Of a stretch of DNA of 64,000 bases, positions 24,577-34,206 are shown piece by piece; position 1 is the stretch's first letter, and each line of letters starts with the position of its first letter. This DNA comes from CAZNPL01 sp964574815 (lineage in GTDB: Bacteria > Planctomycetota > Phycisphaerae > UBA1845). Below the pieces are notes generated by a model. That model had not been told where the DNA came from. It made no database searches and saw only the letters and a list, made by a program, of their open reading frames with translations. Location of the stretch: contig CAZNPL010000014.1 of assembly GCA_964574815.1 (NCBI GenBank), forward strand, positions 75,310 to 139,309, written 5' to 3'. A program made the translations under genes and the position numbers.

Positions 24577-27033
24577 ATGAAGGGGGCAAAACTGTTTCTC
24601 AGCGTTCTCTGCGCAGGACTTCTGACATCCGTTGCCGCAGGAACCGTCGTCATCGACGACTTCACGACCGCTCAAGGTCCACTCACACTCACCTACCCGG
24701 CCGATTTGGGCGGGACGACTTCGAACGAGGTCACTGGGGCGGGGATCCTCGGCGGCGCTCGCGATATCGAGGTCGAGCTGACCGGCGGGTCGCTGAACGG
24801 GACGACGATCAGCGTGGTGGTGGCGAGTTTCGCGCACCAGCAGGGATCGAACATCCTTGGCAGATCCACCACCGTCTGGGACGGTAACGACGGCGACGGC
24901 TCCGTGATCGACTATACCGGTCTGGGTGGCGTCGACCTCACGGAAGGGGGACTCCAGGACGCGTTCGAGATCGAGTTGCCTGCGGTGGACGTGGCCGGCG
25001 GCAGCGTCGTTCTCGAAGTGTTCACCGACGCAGCCAACTCATCCACGTTTACCATCACCCCGCCGGTAACTCCGCCGACGCTGGTTTACGTCATCCCCTA
25101 TGCGGCTTTCTCGACCAACCTCGGCGCGGGTGCCGATTTCTCGAACGTCGGTGCCATCAGCATGTTCGTGGACGGAACCACCGTGCAGAGCCTCGACATC
25201 GCGGTGAACTACATCCGCACCACGGCGGTCGTGACGGCGGAGAAGACGGCCGCGATCGGCGTGGATAATGACGGCAACGGGTACGACGTCGGCGACACAA
25301 TTATCTACACCATCACGTTGACGAACCCAGACGACGACGGCGATGCCGCGGCTCAGAACGTCGTCTTCACCGATACGCCCGATGCCAACACGAGCTTGAT
25401 CGTGGGGTCGGTGACCACCACGCAAGGCACGGTGGTTTTGGGGAACACCGCGGGTGATACGTCGGTACAGGTTGACGTCGGCTCGATCGCCGACGGTGCG
25501 ACGGTGACGATCACGTTCGAGGTCACAATAGACAATGCGGTGACGCCGGTCTGTAACCAGGGTTTCATCTACGACACACAGCCCACGGACGATCCGACGA
25601 CGGCGCTGCTTAACGCTGGATTTGAGACGACTACCGACTGGGGCGAGGGGCCCAAGCCGACTGACTGGGGAGTCTGGGGGAACACCTGGAGTCTCGACTC
25701 GTCCGACCCCAAGGCGACGCTCCCCATAAAGGAAGGCAGTCGGGCGGAGTTGTCCCTTGGACCGTGGTGGTGTGAGTGGTGCAACTCGGGAATGACCCAG
25801 GACTTGGCCGCCACCGGTGGGCAGCACTGGGTGCTGAGCGCCTGGAGCTATACGCCAACGTACACGTATGACGACGGCGGAGGACCGCAGACACAGATTG
25901 GCCTGCAAGGCACGCAGAACTTCATGGTGATGAAGATGGAGTTCTGGGATCACTTCAGCCCCGATCCCAACACCGAGTCTCCGCTGTGGGCTCCGGAGAT
26001 CACCATCGCCGATGCCAGTACGCCGGCCGATCTGTGGCAACAGCATACACTTGACGTCTACGCGCCTCCGGGAACCGTCATGGTCAGGGTGGCCTTCGTC
26101 ATCCTGCAGCCGGCGTGGGAGCAGGGCGCGGTCTGGGTTGACGCTGTGGCTCTCGCCGCGGACCCGACGTGCGTTCCGGTTGAGTTCTGCGGTGACGGAA
26201 TCGTCAACAATGACGAGGAGTGCGACGACGGAAACGCCAACAACAACGATGACTGCCTGGACACCTGCCGCCTGGCCACCTGCGGCGACGGGTTCGTCTG
26301 GAACGAAGGATCCGGCACGGAGGAGTGCGACGACGCCAACGCCAACAACAACGACGACTGCCTCGACACCTGCGAGAATGCCGAGTGCGGCGACGGCTTC
26401 GTCTGGAACGAAGGCTCCGGCACGGAAGAGTGCGACGACGCCAACGCCAACAACAACGACGACTGCCTCGACACCTGCGAGANNNNNNNNNNNNNNNNNN
26501 NNNNNNNNNNNNNNNNNNNNNNNNNNNNNNNNNNNNNNNNNNNNNNNNNNNNNNNNNNNNNNNNNNNNNNNNNNNNNNNNNNCAACAACGACGACTGCCT
26601 CGACACCTGCGAGAATGCCGAGTGCGGCGACGGCTTCATTTGGAATGAGCAGAACGGCACTGAGATCTGCGACGACGCCGGTGAATCCGCAACGTGCGAT
26701 GACGACTGCACGCCGGCCGAGTGCGGCGACGGCAACGTGAACCAGACCGCCGGCGAGGATTGCGACGCGTTCGGTGCCGAGACGGCCTCCTGCGATCCCG
26801 ACTGCTCGTTCGCCGAGTGCGGCGACAATTACAAGAATGCGACGGCCGGCGAGCAGTGCGACGGCACCGACGATGCCTTCTGTCCGGATCTGTGCCAGGA
26901 GGACTGCCAGTGCCCGCCGCCAACGGAGGTGATCCCCACGGTGACCGAATGGGGCCTGCTGGTGATGCTCCTGCTCGGCCTGACGATGGGTACCGTCGCC
27001 TTCGGCCGCCGCCGTGAGTTCGGCGTCTCCTGA
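24577..27033 (+). CDS. secreted DUF11/cysteine-repeat protein with an IPTL-CTERM sorting signal (contains an assembly gap)
   Basis: The ATG at 24577 has AAGGAGG 9 bases upstream. Order: signal peptide (MKGAKLFLSVLCAGLLTSVA); beta-rich region; DUF11-type repeat (about 220-320, NDGNGYDVGDTIIYTITLTN onward); a carbohydrate-binding-like region (about 345-525); then tandem Cys-rich repeats with cores CGDGFVWNEGSGTEECDD and NNNDDCLDTCENAECGDGF, like the Myxococcus cysteine-rich repeat; finally an IPTL-CTERM tail, IPTVTEWGLLVMLLLGLTMG plus an FGRRR stop. That tail marks export and probable processing by an exosortase-like system. The 100-N gap inside the repeats means the real length is unknown. A strong terminator follows the gene. 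Confidence 0.85.
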   Translation: MKGAKLFLSVLCAGLLTSVAAGTVVIDDFTTAQGPLTLTYPADLGGTTSNEVTGAGILGGARDIEVELTGGSLNGTTISVVVASFAHQQGSNILGRSTTVWDGNDGDGSVIDYTGLGGVDLTEGGLQDAFEIELPAVDVAGGSVVLEVFTDAANSSTFTITPPVTPPTLVYVIPYAAFSTNLGAGADFSNVGAISMFVDGTTVQSLDIAVNYIRTTAVVTAEKTAAIGVDNDGNGYDVGDTIIYTITLTNPDDDGDAAAQNVVFTDTPDANTSLIVGSVTTTQGTVVLGNTAGDTSVQVDVGSIADGATVTITFEVTIDNAVTPVCNQGFIYDTQPTDDPTTALLNAGFETTTDWGEGPKPTDWGVWGNTWSLDSSDPKATLPIKEGSRAELSLGPWWCEWCNSGMTQDLAATGGQHWVLSAWSYTPTYTYDDGGGPQTQIGLQGTQNFMVMKMEFWDHFSPDPNTESPLWAPEITIADASTPADLWQQHTLDVYAPPGTVMVRVAFVILQPAWEQGAVWVDAVALAADPTCVPVEFCGDGIVNNDEECDDGNANNNDDCLDTCRLATCGDGFVWNEGSGTEECDDANANNNDDCLDTCENAECGDGFVWNEGSGTEECDDANANNNDDCLDTCEXXXXXXXXXXXXXXXXXXXXXXXXXXXXXXXXXXNNDDCLDTCENAECGDGFIWNEQNGTEICDDAGESATCDDDCTPAECGDGNVNQTAGEDCDAFGAETASCDPDCSFAECGDNYKNATAGEQCDGTDDAFCPDLCQEDCQCPPPTEVIPTVTEWGLLVMLLLGLTMGTVAFGRRREFGVS
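26188..26900 (+). repeat. tandem cysteine-rich repeat array coding region
   Basis: Units of about 117 bases are nearly identical between 26281 and 26630 (for example the string around GAATGCCGAGTGCGGCGACG recurs), with more diverged units to 26900. The near-identity explains why assembly broke here. Confidence 0.75.
26483..26582. other. assembly gap of 100 N
   Basis: A run of exactly 100 N, the usual placeholder for a scaffold gap of unknown length. It interrupts the Cys-repeat array, keeping the frame only by chance. Confidence 0.97.
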
Positions 27034-27062
27034 CGTCGCGTTCGGCAGTCCGGACAAAGAAC

Positions 27063-27101
27063 AAAGAGCCGGTCGCTCCTCGAGGGTGCGACCGGCTCTT
27101 T
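27063..27101 (+). terminator. rho-independent terminator after the IPTL-CTERM gene
   Basis: A perfect 14-bp stem, AAAGAGCCGGTCGC (27063-27076) with GCGACCGGCTCTTT (27088-27101) and an 11-base loop. The arms begin with AAA and end with TTT, so it can act on both strands, serving the convergent gene that ends at 27180. Confidence 0.85.
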
Positions 27102-27179
27102 CATTGCGCTGCCGTGTTGACTTGCTCGGTATCCTGCGGCGACGAGTTCGCCCTGCCAAACCATCAGTGCCGCCCGATC

Positions 27180-29261
27180 CTACAGCTGCGGGTTGTTCAG
27201 CTCCGCCACCATCCAGGTCCGCGTTGCAGGATGGGTGCCTGTAAGCATCTGGCGAAACCGAAGCAGGTCCTGAGGCTCCGGCATGACGCCGTCGCGATCG
27301 ATATCAAAGTACAGTAAGTCGGCACAGTCGTTGTGGAACGAACCGGTCGTCAGGTACTGTCGTAAATTGGTCAGGTCCTGCGGTGACGTGATCCCGTCCT
27401 GATTCACGTCGCCGGGCAGAAACGCGATGTCCAGCCGATCCGGTTCGGCCATCCCCGGCCCGAGATCACCCTGACTGTCAATCGGGTTGCCAACCATGTC
27501 CACGACGTCCGCCGGGATCGTGGTCCACTCCTGCGGCGTGATCGGCCGAGCGAGCGTCAACTCGAAGGTGATGTTGTCCGACGTCGTAACGCCCACAACA
27601 TCCGGCGCGGCACCGCCGCCGGTCTCGGTGACGAGGAAGCTGGTCGAATCGGCGGGCATCGTACCCGCACCGCCGCTCTTGAAGACCGGTTCATTGAATA
27701 CCATGATGATGTCGCGAACCCCCATGTTCAGATCAACGCGGTTGTCGCTCTCCAGACGCGGGTCGATGTACCCGGTGCACGGGTACGTCTCGCCGCCGCC
27801 AGCCGCTCCATGGACCAGAAAAGGTGGCCCCGGCACGGGATCTTTCTTTCCCGCGACGTGGACGATGGTGCTGTAGGCTTCGGCGGGAATGGTGTTCAAC
27901 TCTTCGTCCAGGAGATAGGTGAACGGGCCGGGCACCGTGGGCGGGCTGGCGAGGAATTCGATCTCGAAGTCGCCGGCGGCATCGGCAGACACCTCATAGG
28001 TGAAGTGCGCCAGGTACCGCGAGTCAGTAACGAGCGGAAGCATATCCCTCGGGGCACCGTACACCGACGCGTAGCACGTCGGTTCTCGACGAAGCGTGCA
28101 GTCCACGATGGGCGCCACCCACGGAAGCGACAGGAGTTCGGAGAAAACCCAGTCCCTTCTAGTCACGTCGACGACCGGCGGATGGGGTGCGTGCCTGATG
28201 GACCCGCGCGTATCGTCGCCGATCCTTTGGGCCTCCATCGGCAAGGTGACCTGATACGCACTCAGCCTGGCCGGCACCAATTGGCGGACATATGTATCAA
28301 TGATCAGACTTTCGCCGGGCGCGGCGTCGATTTCGTGCCCGAATCCCCCAATCGACCGCATAAAGACCGCCGGGTTCGCACCGGTCCGGGCGCGAATCGT
28401 ACCGGTCTGCATACCGGAAAACCCCTCGAATCGGCTTTCGGACTTGCCGACGTATTCGATCCTGTAATTCACGTCGAAATAGCCTCTGGCGACGTACGCC
28501 GGGTCACACGGGCCGTCGGGACAGACGCAGCTTCCGCGGTTCACGCAGACCCCGTCCGGGCAGTCGCCGCTGGTCGCGCACGGCCCGCCGTCGTTGTCGC
28601 CCCCCTCGCAAAATCCGTCGCTGTTGCTGTCGGGGCACTGGTCGTCGCGGGCACACGATTCCCCGTCCGCCTGCCCTCCCACGCACACGCCGGGCTCGTC
28701 CAGTTGCAGAATGGCCTCACCCATCGTGGCCGGTAGACCGAATGCCGAGCCGGCCTCGAAGCGCAGCATCGAAAAGCTCGGATTGAACGACAGGGCCTCG
28801 CCTTTCAGGGCCACCAACTCCAGAGCGATTGACTGGCTGGGGAAAAAAGGGAAGAAACTGCCTGAATGTTCTTCACCGGACGCGTTCACCGTGAGCGGCG
28901 TAAACTGACTGAATCCGGCAAACTCACCCGTGCCCCGCAGATTCAGAACGATGGTCGGCGTAAACGTCTGAATTGCGCCGCCAAGATGCCCTCCCGGCAG
29001 GCGCGTCACGTCGGAGAACGTCCACGAAAGATGGGCGCGGATCGAGCTCCCGTCCGGAAGACCATCGGTGATCTCGATGGAGTCCTCCGGGTTCTCGTAA
29101 CCGTCCTGGCAATCCAGCGGCAAGTCCACGGTTCCGGACTCGTTCTCGGGAAGCAGGCACAACTGCCCCTGCGCCGTGCCGGTCAGGCCGGCCACCAGAA
29201 AGCTGAACGCCGCAAATCGGACAGGCAGAAAGAGTGTTTTACTATGTAACCGTACAAACAT
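27180..29261 (-). CDS. secreted protein with a C-terminal type I dockerin-like domain
   Basis: The ATG at 29261 has GGAG 9 bases upstream and gives a good signal peptide (MFVRLHSKTLFLPVRFAAFS onward, cleavage after TAQG); upstream ATGs at 29276 and 29297 are alternatives. The 693-residue product has a cysteine-rich insert near 195-260 (CARDDQCPDSNSDGFCEG, CATSGDCPDGVCVNRGSC). A fibronectin-like region follows with a Ca-type NRVDLNMGVRDIIMVFNEPV segment. It ends with two EF-hand repeats, DVNQDGITSPQDLTNLRQYL and DIDRDGVMPEPQDLLRFRQM, in the arrangement of a type I dockerin. Dockerin-like tails are widespread in planctomycete secreted proteins; the cognate receptor is not known. Confidence 0.75.
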   Translation of the reverse strand: MFVRLHSKTLFLPVRFAAFSFLVAGLTGTAQGQLCLLPENESGTVDLPLDCQDGYENPEDSIEITDGLPDGSSIRAHLSWTFSDVTRLPGGHLGGAIQTFTPTIVLNLRGTGEFAGFSQFTPLTVNASGEEHSGSFFPFFPSQSIALELVALKGEALSFNPSFSMLRFEAGSAFGLPATMGEAILQLDEPGVCVGGQADGESCARDDQCPDSNSDGFCEGGDNDGGPCATSGDCPDGVCVNRGSCVCPDGPCDPAYVARGYFDVNYRIEYVGKSESRFEGFSGMQTGTIRARTGANPAVFMRSIGGFGHEIDAAPGESLIIDTYVRQLVPARLSAYQVTLPMEAQRIGDDTRGSIRHAPHPPVVDVTRRDWVFSELLSLPWVAPIVDCTLRREPTCYASVYGAPRDMLPLVTDSRYLAHFTYEVSADAAGDFEIEFLASPPTVPGPFTYLLDEELNTIPAEAYSTIVHVAGKKDPVPGPPFLVHGAAGGGETYPCTGYIDPRLESDNRVDLNMGVRDIIMVFNEPVFKSGGAGTMPADSTSFLVTETGGGAAPDVVGVTTSDNITFELTLARPITPQEWTTIPADVVDMVGNPIDSQGDLGPGMAEPDRLDIAFLPGDVNQDGITSPQDLTNLRQYLTTGSFHNDCADLLYFDIDRDGVMPEPQDLLRFRQMLTGTHPATRTWMVAELNNPQL

Positions 29262-29635
29262 CGAACTGTACTCCATGCTGGGAAGTGACTGTTCCATGCT
29301 AGAGCAACCACCGCACTCGGTAAACGAATTTCACTCAATTGTGTGCCTGGATGGAGCTTCTCTTGCCACCTCTCCCGGCGGCGACATGCGATCAGGGGTG
29401 CCGCCCCTGTTGTGCTGAATTTCGACCGGCCATGTGGGCGAATCATCCCACACTTACTACCATTGCGTGACCGCCGTCCTGGACAGAATCGGCTGAGGCA
29501 AGGCGGCGCGCATCAAGTGTGCTCGACGTTCCAGGGCGGCTTGAACACAAGGCCGAGCCGGCACAAGATCGGCGCCGACACGGGCCCCTGAAAGAGGCCA
29601 GGGGCCGGCTCTTGGATGAGGATGGGAAGTCGAAC
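29262..29635. other. intergenic region between divergent genes
   Basis: No gene supported. It contains a short hairpin, CAGGGG-TGCCG-CCCCTG at 29393-29409, and must carry the promoters of the dockerin-type gene (minus) and the beta-propeller gene (plus), but no clear -35/-10 pair was found. Confidence 0.4.
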
Positions 29636-30871
29636 ATGCGACAGAATCTGATTGGCTTGTGTCTGACGTTCACGCTCCTGCAGACCGCAGCCGCAAGCGA
29701 AAACGAGTTCACATGGCCTCAATGGCGCGGACCCAGCCGCGACGCGACAATTGCAGACCGCCCGCAATGGCCCCGGGATCTCAAGAATCTCAGCCAGAGC
29801 TGGCGCGTCGAGCTCGGCCCGAGCTACTCCGGCCCGATCGTCTCGAAGGACAGAGTCTTCACCACCGAGACGCGAAACGAATCGCACGAGGTCGTGTACG
29901 CTCTCGACCGCGCTACCGGCGAAAAGATCTGGGAAACCGAGTGGCCCGGATCGATGAGTGTCCCGTTCTTCGCCAAGTCCAACGGCGACTGGATTCGTTC
30001 GACGCCCGCGTTTGACGGCGAGTCGCTGTTCGTCGCGGGTATGCAGGACGTTCTCGTATGCCTGGACGCTGAAAACGGCGGGCAACGCTGGCGCGTCGAT
30101 TTCATGGAGCGGTACGACACGGACCTGCCGGCGTTCGGGTTTGTCTCTTCGCCCATGGTCCAAGGTGACCACGTCTACGTTCAAGCCGGCGCCGCCTTCG
30201 TCAAACTCGACAAGCACACCGGCGAGACCGTCTGGCGCACCCTCGCCGACGATGGAGGCATGATGGGCAGCGCGTTCTCCTCGCCGATGATAGCCACGAT
30301 CCACGGCGTCCCGCAGATCGTCGTGCAGACCCGCCAGGTACTCGCCGGCGTAAATCCCGATTCGGGAGACGTGTTATGGCAGCAGAGCGTGCCGTCGTTC
30401 AGGGGGATGAACATCCTGACGCCGACCGTTTACGGCAACGGCGTTCTGACCAGCACGCACAAGAACCGCACATTCTTCTATCGGATTACTAAAGGCACCC
30501 ACGGGCTATCGGTCGCCGAGCTCTGGACCAACAAGGCCCAGGGTTACATGTCCTCCCCCGTCGTGCGTGGCGATTTCGCGTATCTCCACCTGGGCAACGG
30601 CCGGCTGACCTGCATCGACCTGCGGACGGGGAACGAGCAATGGCGGTCGGAGCCGTTCGGCAAGTACTGGAGCATGGTACTCAGCGGTGACCGGATCCTG
30701 GCCCTCGATCAGCGCGGCGAGCTCCTCCTGATCGAGGCCGACCCGAACCGTTTCGTCCTGCTCGACCGCCGCAAGATCGCCGAAAACGACACCTGGGCCC
30801 ATCTGGCCGTCTGCGGCAAGGAGCTGTTTGTCCGCGAGTTGAAGGCCTTGGCCGCCTTCCGGTGGGAGTGA
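29636..30871 (+). CDS. secreted PQQ-type beta-propeller protein (outer-membrane-assembly/dehydrogenase-like repeats)
   Basis: The ATG at 29636 is followed by a signal peptide (MRQNLIGLCLTFTLLQTAAA). The 411-residue product is built from PQQ-like blades. Repeats have the shape GxVxALDxxTGExxWxxE: VVYALDRATGEKIWETEW, VLVCLDAENGGQRWRVDF, AFVKLDKHTGETVWRTLA, VLAGVNPDSGDVLWQQSV, LTCIDLRTGNEQWRSEPF. The start also has FTWPQWRGPSRDA, a signature of planctomycete periplasmic PQQ-propeller proteins. No dehydrogenase catalytic motif is seen, so it is more likely a scaffold or binding protein. Confidence 0.8.
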   Translation: MRQNLIGLCLTFTLLQTAAASENEFTWPQWRGPSRDATIADRPQWPRDLKNLSQSWRVELGPSYSGPIVSKDRVFTTETRNESHEVVYALDRATGEKIWETEWPGSMSVPFFAKSNGDWIRSTPAFDGESLFVAGMQDVLVCLDAENGGQRWRVDFMERYDTDLPAFGFVSSPMVQGDHVYVQAGAAFVKLDKHTGETVWRTLADDGGMMGSAFSSPMIATIHGVPQIVVQTRQVLAGVNPDSGDVLWQQSVPSFRGMNILTPTVYGNGVLTSTHKNRTFFYRITKGTHGLSVAELWTNKAQGYMSSPVVRGDFAYLHLGNGRLTCIDLRTGNEQWRSEPFGKYWSMVLSGDRILALDQRGELLLIEADPNRFVLLDRRKIAENDTWAHLAVCGKELFVRELKALAAFRWE

Positions 30872-31071
30872 TCAAGCCGTAGGCCATCTCCGTGTCCCGC
30901 GACGCATTTTTCTCTGGCCCACTGTGCGCACACCGGCGCACCGTCTCTTCAAACCTGAAGCGGTTTCCGCTATCGTGATGACCTGCGAGCACCGGCATGC
31001 CCCGCGTGCCCCCTCGCGGAGAATGGGTACACAATGCGCCGCAAACACGTAATCCAATCGCGAGAAATACC

Positions 31072-32718
31072 ATGCAACAGTCCGTCAGACGCACAAGCAT
31101 CTTCTTCGTCGCCGCCGCCACCATCCTGCCGGCCGTCCCGGCCATCGCCTGCACGAACATCCTCGTGACCAGGAGCGCCTCGGCCGACGGCTCGGTGATC
31201 ATCACCTACACCTGTGACGGCGAGTTTCACCCGCACCTGCGCTACTACCCGGCCGCCGATTACGAGCCCGGCGAATCGCTCGAGATCACCGACTGGGGCG
31301 GCAACGTCCGCGGCACGATCAAGCAGGTCCCGCATACCTACGCCGTCGTCGGCCTGATGAACGAACATCAACTGGCCATCAGCGAAACCACCTTCAGCGG
31401 CCGGCAGGAGCTGCAGAACCCCGACGGCATCCTGCACTACTGGGACCTGATGCGGCTGGCCCTCTTACGCGCCAAGACGGCCCGGGCAGCCGTCACCGTC
31501 ATGACCGATCTGGTGGCCGAGTACGGCTACCGATCCGAAGGCGAGTCCATCTCGATCGCCGACCCGCACGAGGCCTGGATCCTCGAGATCATCGGCCCCG
31601 GTCCGGGTGGCGAGGGCGCCCAGTGGGTCGCCGTGAAAGTTCCCGACGGTTACATCGCCGCCCACGCCAACAAGGCCCGCATCGGCGAGTTCCCGCTGGA
31701 CGATCCGGAGAACTGCCTTTACTCGAATAATGTGAAGTCGTTCGCCATCGAGCGCGGCTATTACGACCCGGCCTCCGGTGAACCGTTCCGCTATTGCGAC
31801 GTCTACTGCCCGCCCACGCCCCGCAACAAGCGCTACGCCGAAACCCGCGTGTGGAGCATCTTCCGGCGGGCGGCCCCCTCGCTCGACCTGCCGCCCGACT
31901 ACCATCGCGGCCTCGAAGGCGCCGAGCCGTACCCTCTGTGGATCAAGCCCGACAGGAAGCTCAGCACGGCCGACGTCTTCGCCCTGATGCGCGACCACTA
32001 CGAAGGCACGCCCTTCGACATGACCAAGGGCCTGGACGCCGGACCGTTCGGCACGCCCAACCGATGGCGCCCCATCGACTGGGAAATCGACGACGCCCCC
32101 TACACCTGGGAGCGGCCGGTCTCCACCCAGCAGACCGGCTTTACCTTCGTGTCGCAGTCCCGCTCGTGGCTGCCCGACCCGATCGGCGGCGTTTTGTGGT
32201 ACGGCGTCGACGACACCTACACCACCTGCTACGTGCCGCTTTACTGTGGTATCAATGCCCTGCCGGAATCGTACACCGTCGGCAGCCTGCGGCAGTTCTC
32301 CTGGGACTCGGCCTGGTGGACCTTCAACTTCGTGGCCAACTACGCCAACATCCGCTATTCCTACATGATCGAGGACATCCGAACCGTGCAGCAGGAGCTG
32401 GAGGGCACCATGCTGGCCTTGCAGCCGGCCGTCGAAAAGACCGCGGCCGAACTGTGGAAGACCGATCGCGACCTGATGCGACGCTACCTGACCGACTACT
32501 GCGTCTCACATGGGGAAATGGTGGTGGATCGCTGGCGGGAGCTGGGCGAGCACCTGCTCACCAAGTACAACGACGGCTACGTCAAGGACGAGAGAGGCCG
32601 CCCCCGCGAAGAGGGCTACCCCGAATCCTGGATCCGCCGCGTCCTCCGCGAACGCCCCGACCAGTTCCGCCTGAAAGAAAAACCGGCCGACGTCCCCGAA
32701 TCAAAACTGGTCGATTAG
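31072..32718 (+). CDS. peptidase family C69 (PepD-like) secreted dipeptidase
   Basis: The 548-residue product has a signal peptide (MQQSVRRTSIFFVAAATILP) that ends at AIA|CTNILVT. The mature N-terminal cysteine is the expected nucleophile of C69 (N-terminal nucleophile) dipeptidases. Conserved segments follow: SADGSVIITYTCDGEFHPHL, VVGLMNEHQLAISETTFSGR, GESISIADPHEAWILEIIGP, VAVKVPDGYIAAHANKARIG, and the C-terminal FSWDSAWWTFNFVANYANIR. It would cleave dipeptides in the periplasm. The ATG at 31072 is chosen because it opens the signal peptide; the ribosome binding site is weak (GCGAGA). Confidence 0.87.
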   Translation: MQQSVRRTSIFFVAAATILPAVPAIACTNILVTRSASADGSVIITYTCDGEFHPHLRYYPAADYEPGESLEITDWGGNVRGTIKQVPHTYAVVGLMNEHQLAISETTFSGRQELQNPDGILHYWDLMRLALLRAKTARAAVTVMTDLVAEYGYRSEGESISIADPHEAWILEIIGPGPGGEGAQWVAVKVPDGYIAAHANKARIGEFPLDDPENCLYSNNVKSFAIERGYYDPASGEPFRYCDVYCPPTPRNKRYAETRVWSIFRRAAPSLDLPPDYHRGLEGAEPYPLWIKPDRKLSTADVFALMRDHYEGTPFDMTKGLDAGPFGTPNRWRPIDWEIDDAPYTWERPVSTQQTGFTFVSQSRSWLPDPIGGVLWYGVDDTYTTCYVPLYCGINALPESYTVGSLRQFSWDSAWWTFNFVANYANIRYSYMIEDIRTVQQELEGTMLALQPAVEKTAAELWKTDRDLMRRYLTDYCVSHGEMVVDRWRELGEHLLTKYNDGYVKDERGRPREEGYPESWIRRVLRERPDQFRLKEKPADVPESKLVD

Positions 32719-32835
32719 CAACGGGACGACAGCGGGCGTTTTGTAGAGCGGGCTTCACCCGCCGCCCATGTAGGGTGGGCTCCGCCCGCCGCTGTATCAA
32801 ATCAAACCGGATGCCAACGATCCTGGCGGGCGGGG

Positions 32836-32880
32836 GCCATGGGCAAGCGGAGCCGCCATCGGCGGCGGAGCTTGCCCGTG
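32836..32880. repeat. dispersed palindromic element, copy A
   Basis: GCCATGGGCAAGCGGAGCCG and its partner CGGCGGAGCTTGCCCGTG form a long imperfect stem. Related copies lie at 40032-40075, 42292-42336, 54815-54860 and 55449-55491. It is close to the 3' end of the downstream methyltransferase gene. Confidence 0.7.
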
Positions 32881-32918
32881 AAATGCCTCCCCAACCAATT
32901 CGGTGCGCCAAACCCGCC

Positions 32919-33911
32919 CTACTTCGTCGCCCCCACGACCGAATTCATCCCCTCGTCGCGGCGCATCAACCGCACGTTTTTGAACCCGCCGGCCTCGAGA
33001 TCCGCCCGCAGCTCCTCGAACGTGAACGTCCCCCCGCCTTCGGTGTTCACCAGCATATTGATCGCGAACATCGCACCCGTCGGCGGTTCCGTCCGGGATT
33101 CCTCCATCACGATGTCCCGGATGAGAATCATCCCGCCGTCGACCAGCGCATCCGCAACCGCTTTGAACAGGCGCCGGTTCTGCTCCCGCGAATCCTGGTG
33201 CACGATCGCGCTCACCCACGCCAGGTCCGCCCCGAACGGTAACGGGTCCATGGTAAAGTCACCCGCCGCAAGCGTAACGCGGTCAAGCATCCCTGCCTCG
33301 CGAAGTCGCCGCTCGGCCATCGGAATCACGTGCGGCAGATCGAAGAGCGTCGCGCTCGCGTCCGGGCGCTTGCGCAGAAACTCCGTCGTCCAGTTGCCGC
33401 GCGCTCCGCCGATGTCGAGGAGATGCTTGAACGCCGGCGGACCGATGTCGTCCACCACCTGCGGCGCCACCGGCGAGGTGACGACCTCCATGGCCTCGAT
33501 GAACGCCGCCTCGTCTGCGTCCGCCCCGCGGATGCTGGGTACGCGCTCGGCCCGCTCGCCGGTCCGCACAACCTTGGCGAGCTGCACCCAGCGCCTCATG
33601 CACACGGCCTGATGCCGCACCATCGAAATCACGCACCGCGGCGCATCACCGACCAGACACTCCGCAACACCGTCGGCCAGGGCGTACTCGCTCCCGCGCT
33701 TCTCCAATAGCCCGAGCGACACTGCAGCGTCCAGCAGCATCGCCATGCCCCGCGCGTCGGCGGCCGCTCGCTCCGCTACCGCCTCCGCACCGAGCGGCCC
33801 CTCCGCCAGCACCGAGAAAACATCCAGCTCCGCCGCCGCCGCAAGCACACACGCGGGCTGATAGCTTCGGGCCAGGTCCAATACCGCCTCGCGGGTCCAT
33901 CGTTCGGGCAT
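32919..33911 (-). CDS. SAM-dependent O-methyltransferase (methyltransf_2 type, ArsR-like N-terminal dimerisation domain)
   Basis: The ATG at 33911 has GGAGGTGATC directly upstream, a 10-base match to the anti-Shine-Dalgarno end. The 330-residue product starts MPERWTREAVLDLARSYQPA, then a winged-helix-like dimerisation part (about 10-90). The SAM motif is HLLDIGGARGNWTTEFLRKR (about 165-185), followed by TLFDLPHVIPMAERRL, VTLAAGDFTMDPLPFGADLA and GGMILIRDIVMEES. This fits bacterial acetylserotonin/O-demethylpuromycin-type methyltransferases; the substrate is unknown. No biosynthetic partner is nearby. Confidence 0.82.
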   Translation of the reverse strand: MPERWTREAVLDLARSYQPACVLAAAAELDVFSVLAEGPLGAEAVAERAAADARGMAMLLDAAVSLGLLEKRGSEYALADGVAECLVGDAPRCVISMVRHQAVCMRRWVQLAKVVRTGERAERVPSIRGADADEAAFIEAMEVVTSPVAPQVVDDIGPPAFKHLLDIGGARGNWTTEFLRKRPDASATLFDLPHVIPMAERRLREAGMLDRVTLAAGDFTMDPLPFGADLAWVSAIVHQDSREQNRRLFKAVADALVDGGMILIRDIVMEESRTEPPTGAMFAINMLVNTEGGGTFTFEELRADLEAGGFKNVRLMRRDEGMNSVVGATK

Positions 33912-34206
33912 GATCACCTCCGTTACCGTTTCGAGCATCGACCGAGAATACGCCGGCAAAACGGCGGTCCGCCCGCCGATGCTAATACGCACCCGGCCAT
34001 GGTCAATCGTGGCCGCGGGCGGCCCCGTTATCTTGCACCATCTGTGACGCACGGCCCATGCCGGGACCGATAGCACGGCTGATCGGCGGACACTGACTGG
34101 AACAGGGATTGAATGACAAAGCCGGAATCCGGTACCATGATCAGTAAGATTCTTATAAAACCGGCGCCTCCATCTCGACGCCTCGTTCTGCTTGGGGGAA
34201 TGAATG

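Noticed and set aside
26280..26640. CRISPR-like repeat array
   Set aside because: The repeats are in frame, encode a Cys-rich unit and have no variable spacers.
25039..27159. Long ORF on the minus strand opposite the IPTL-CTERM gene
   Set aside because: Antisense shadow of a high-GC gene with strong coding signal on the plus strand; its product has no coherent motifs and spans the N gap.
31794..33242. Plus-strand ORF overlapping the end of the dipeptidase
   Set aside because: Different frame of a confirmed C69 gene, Arg/Pro-rich, continues over a palindromic repeat and antisense to the O-methyltransferase gene.
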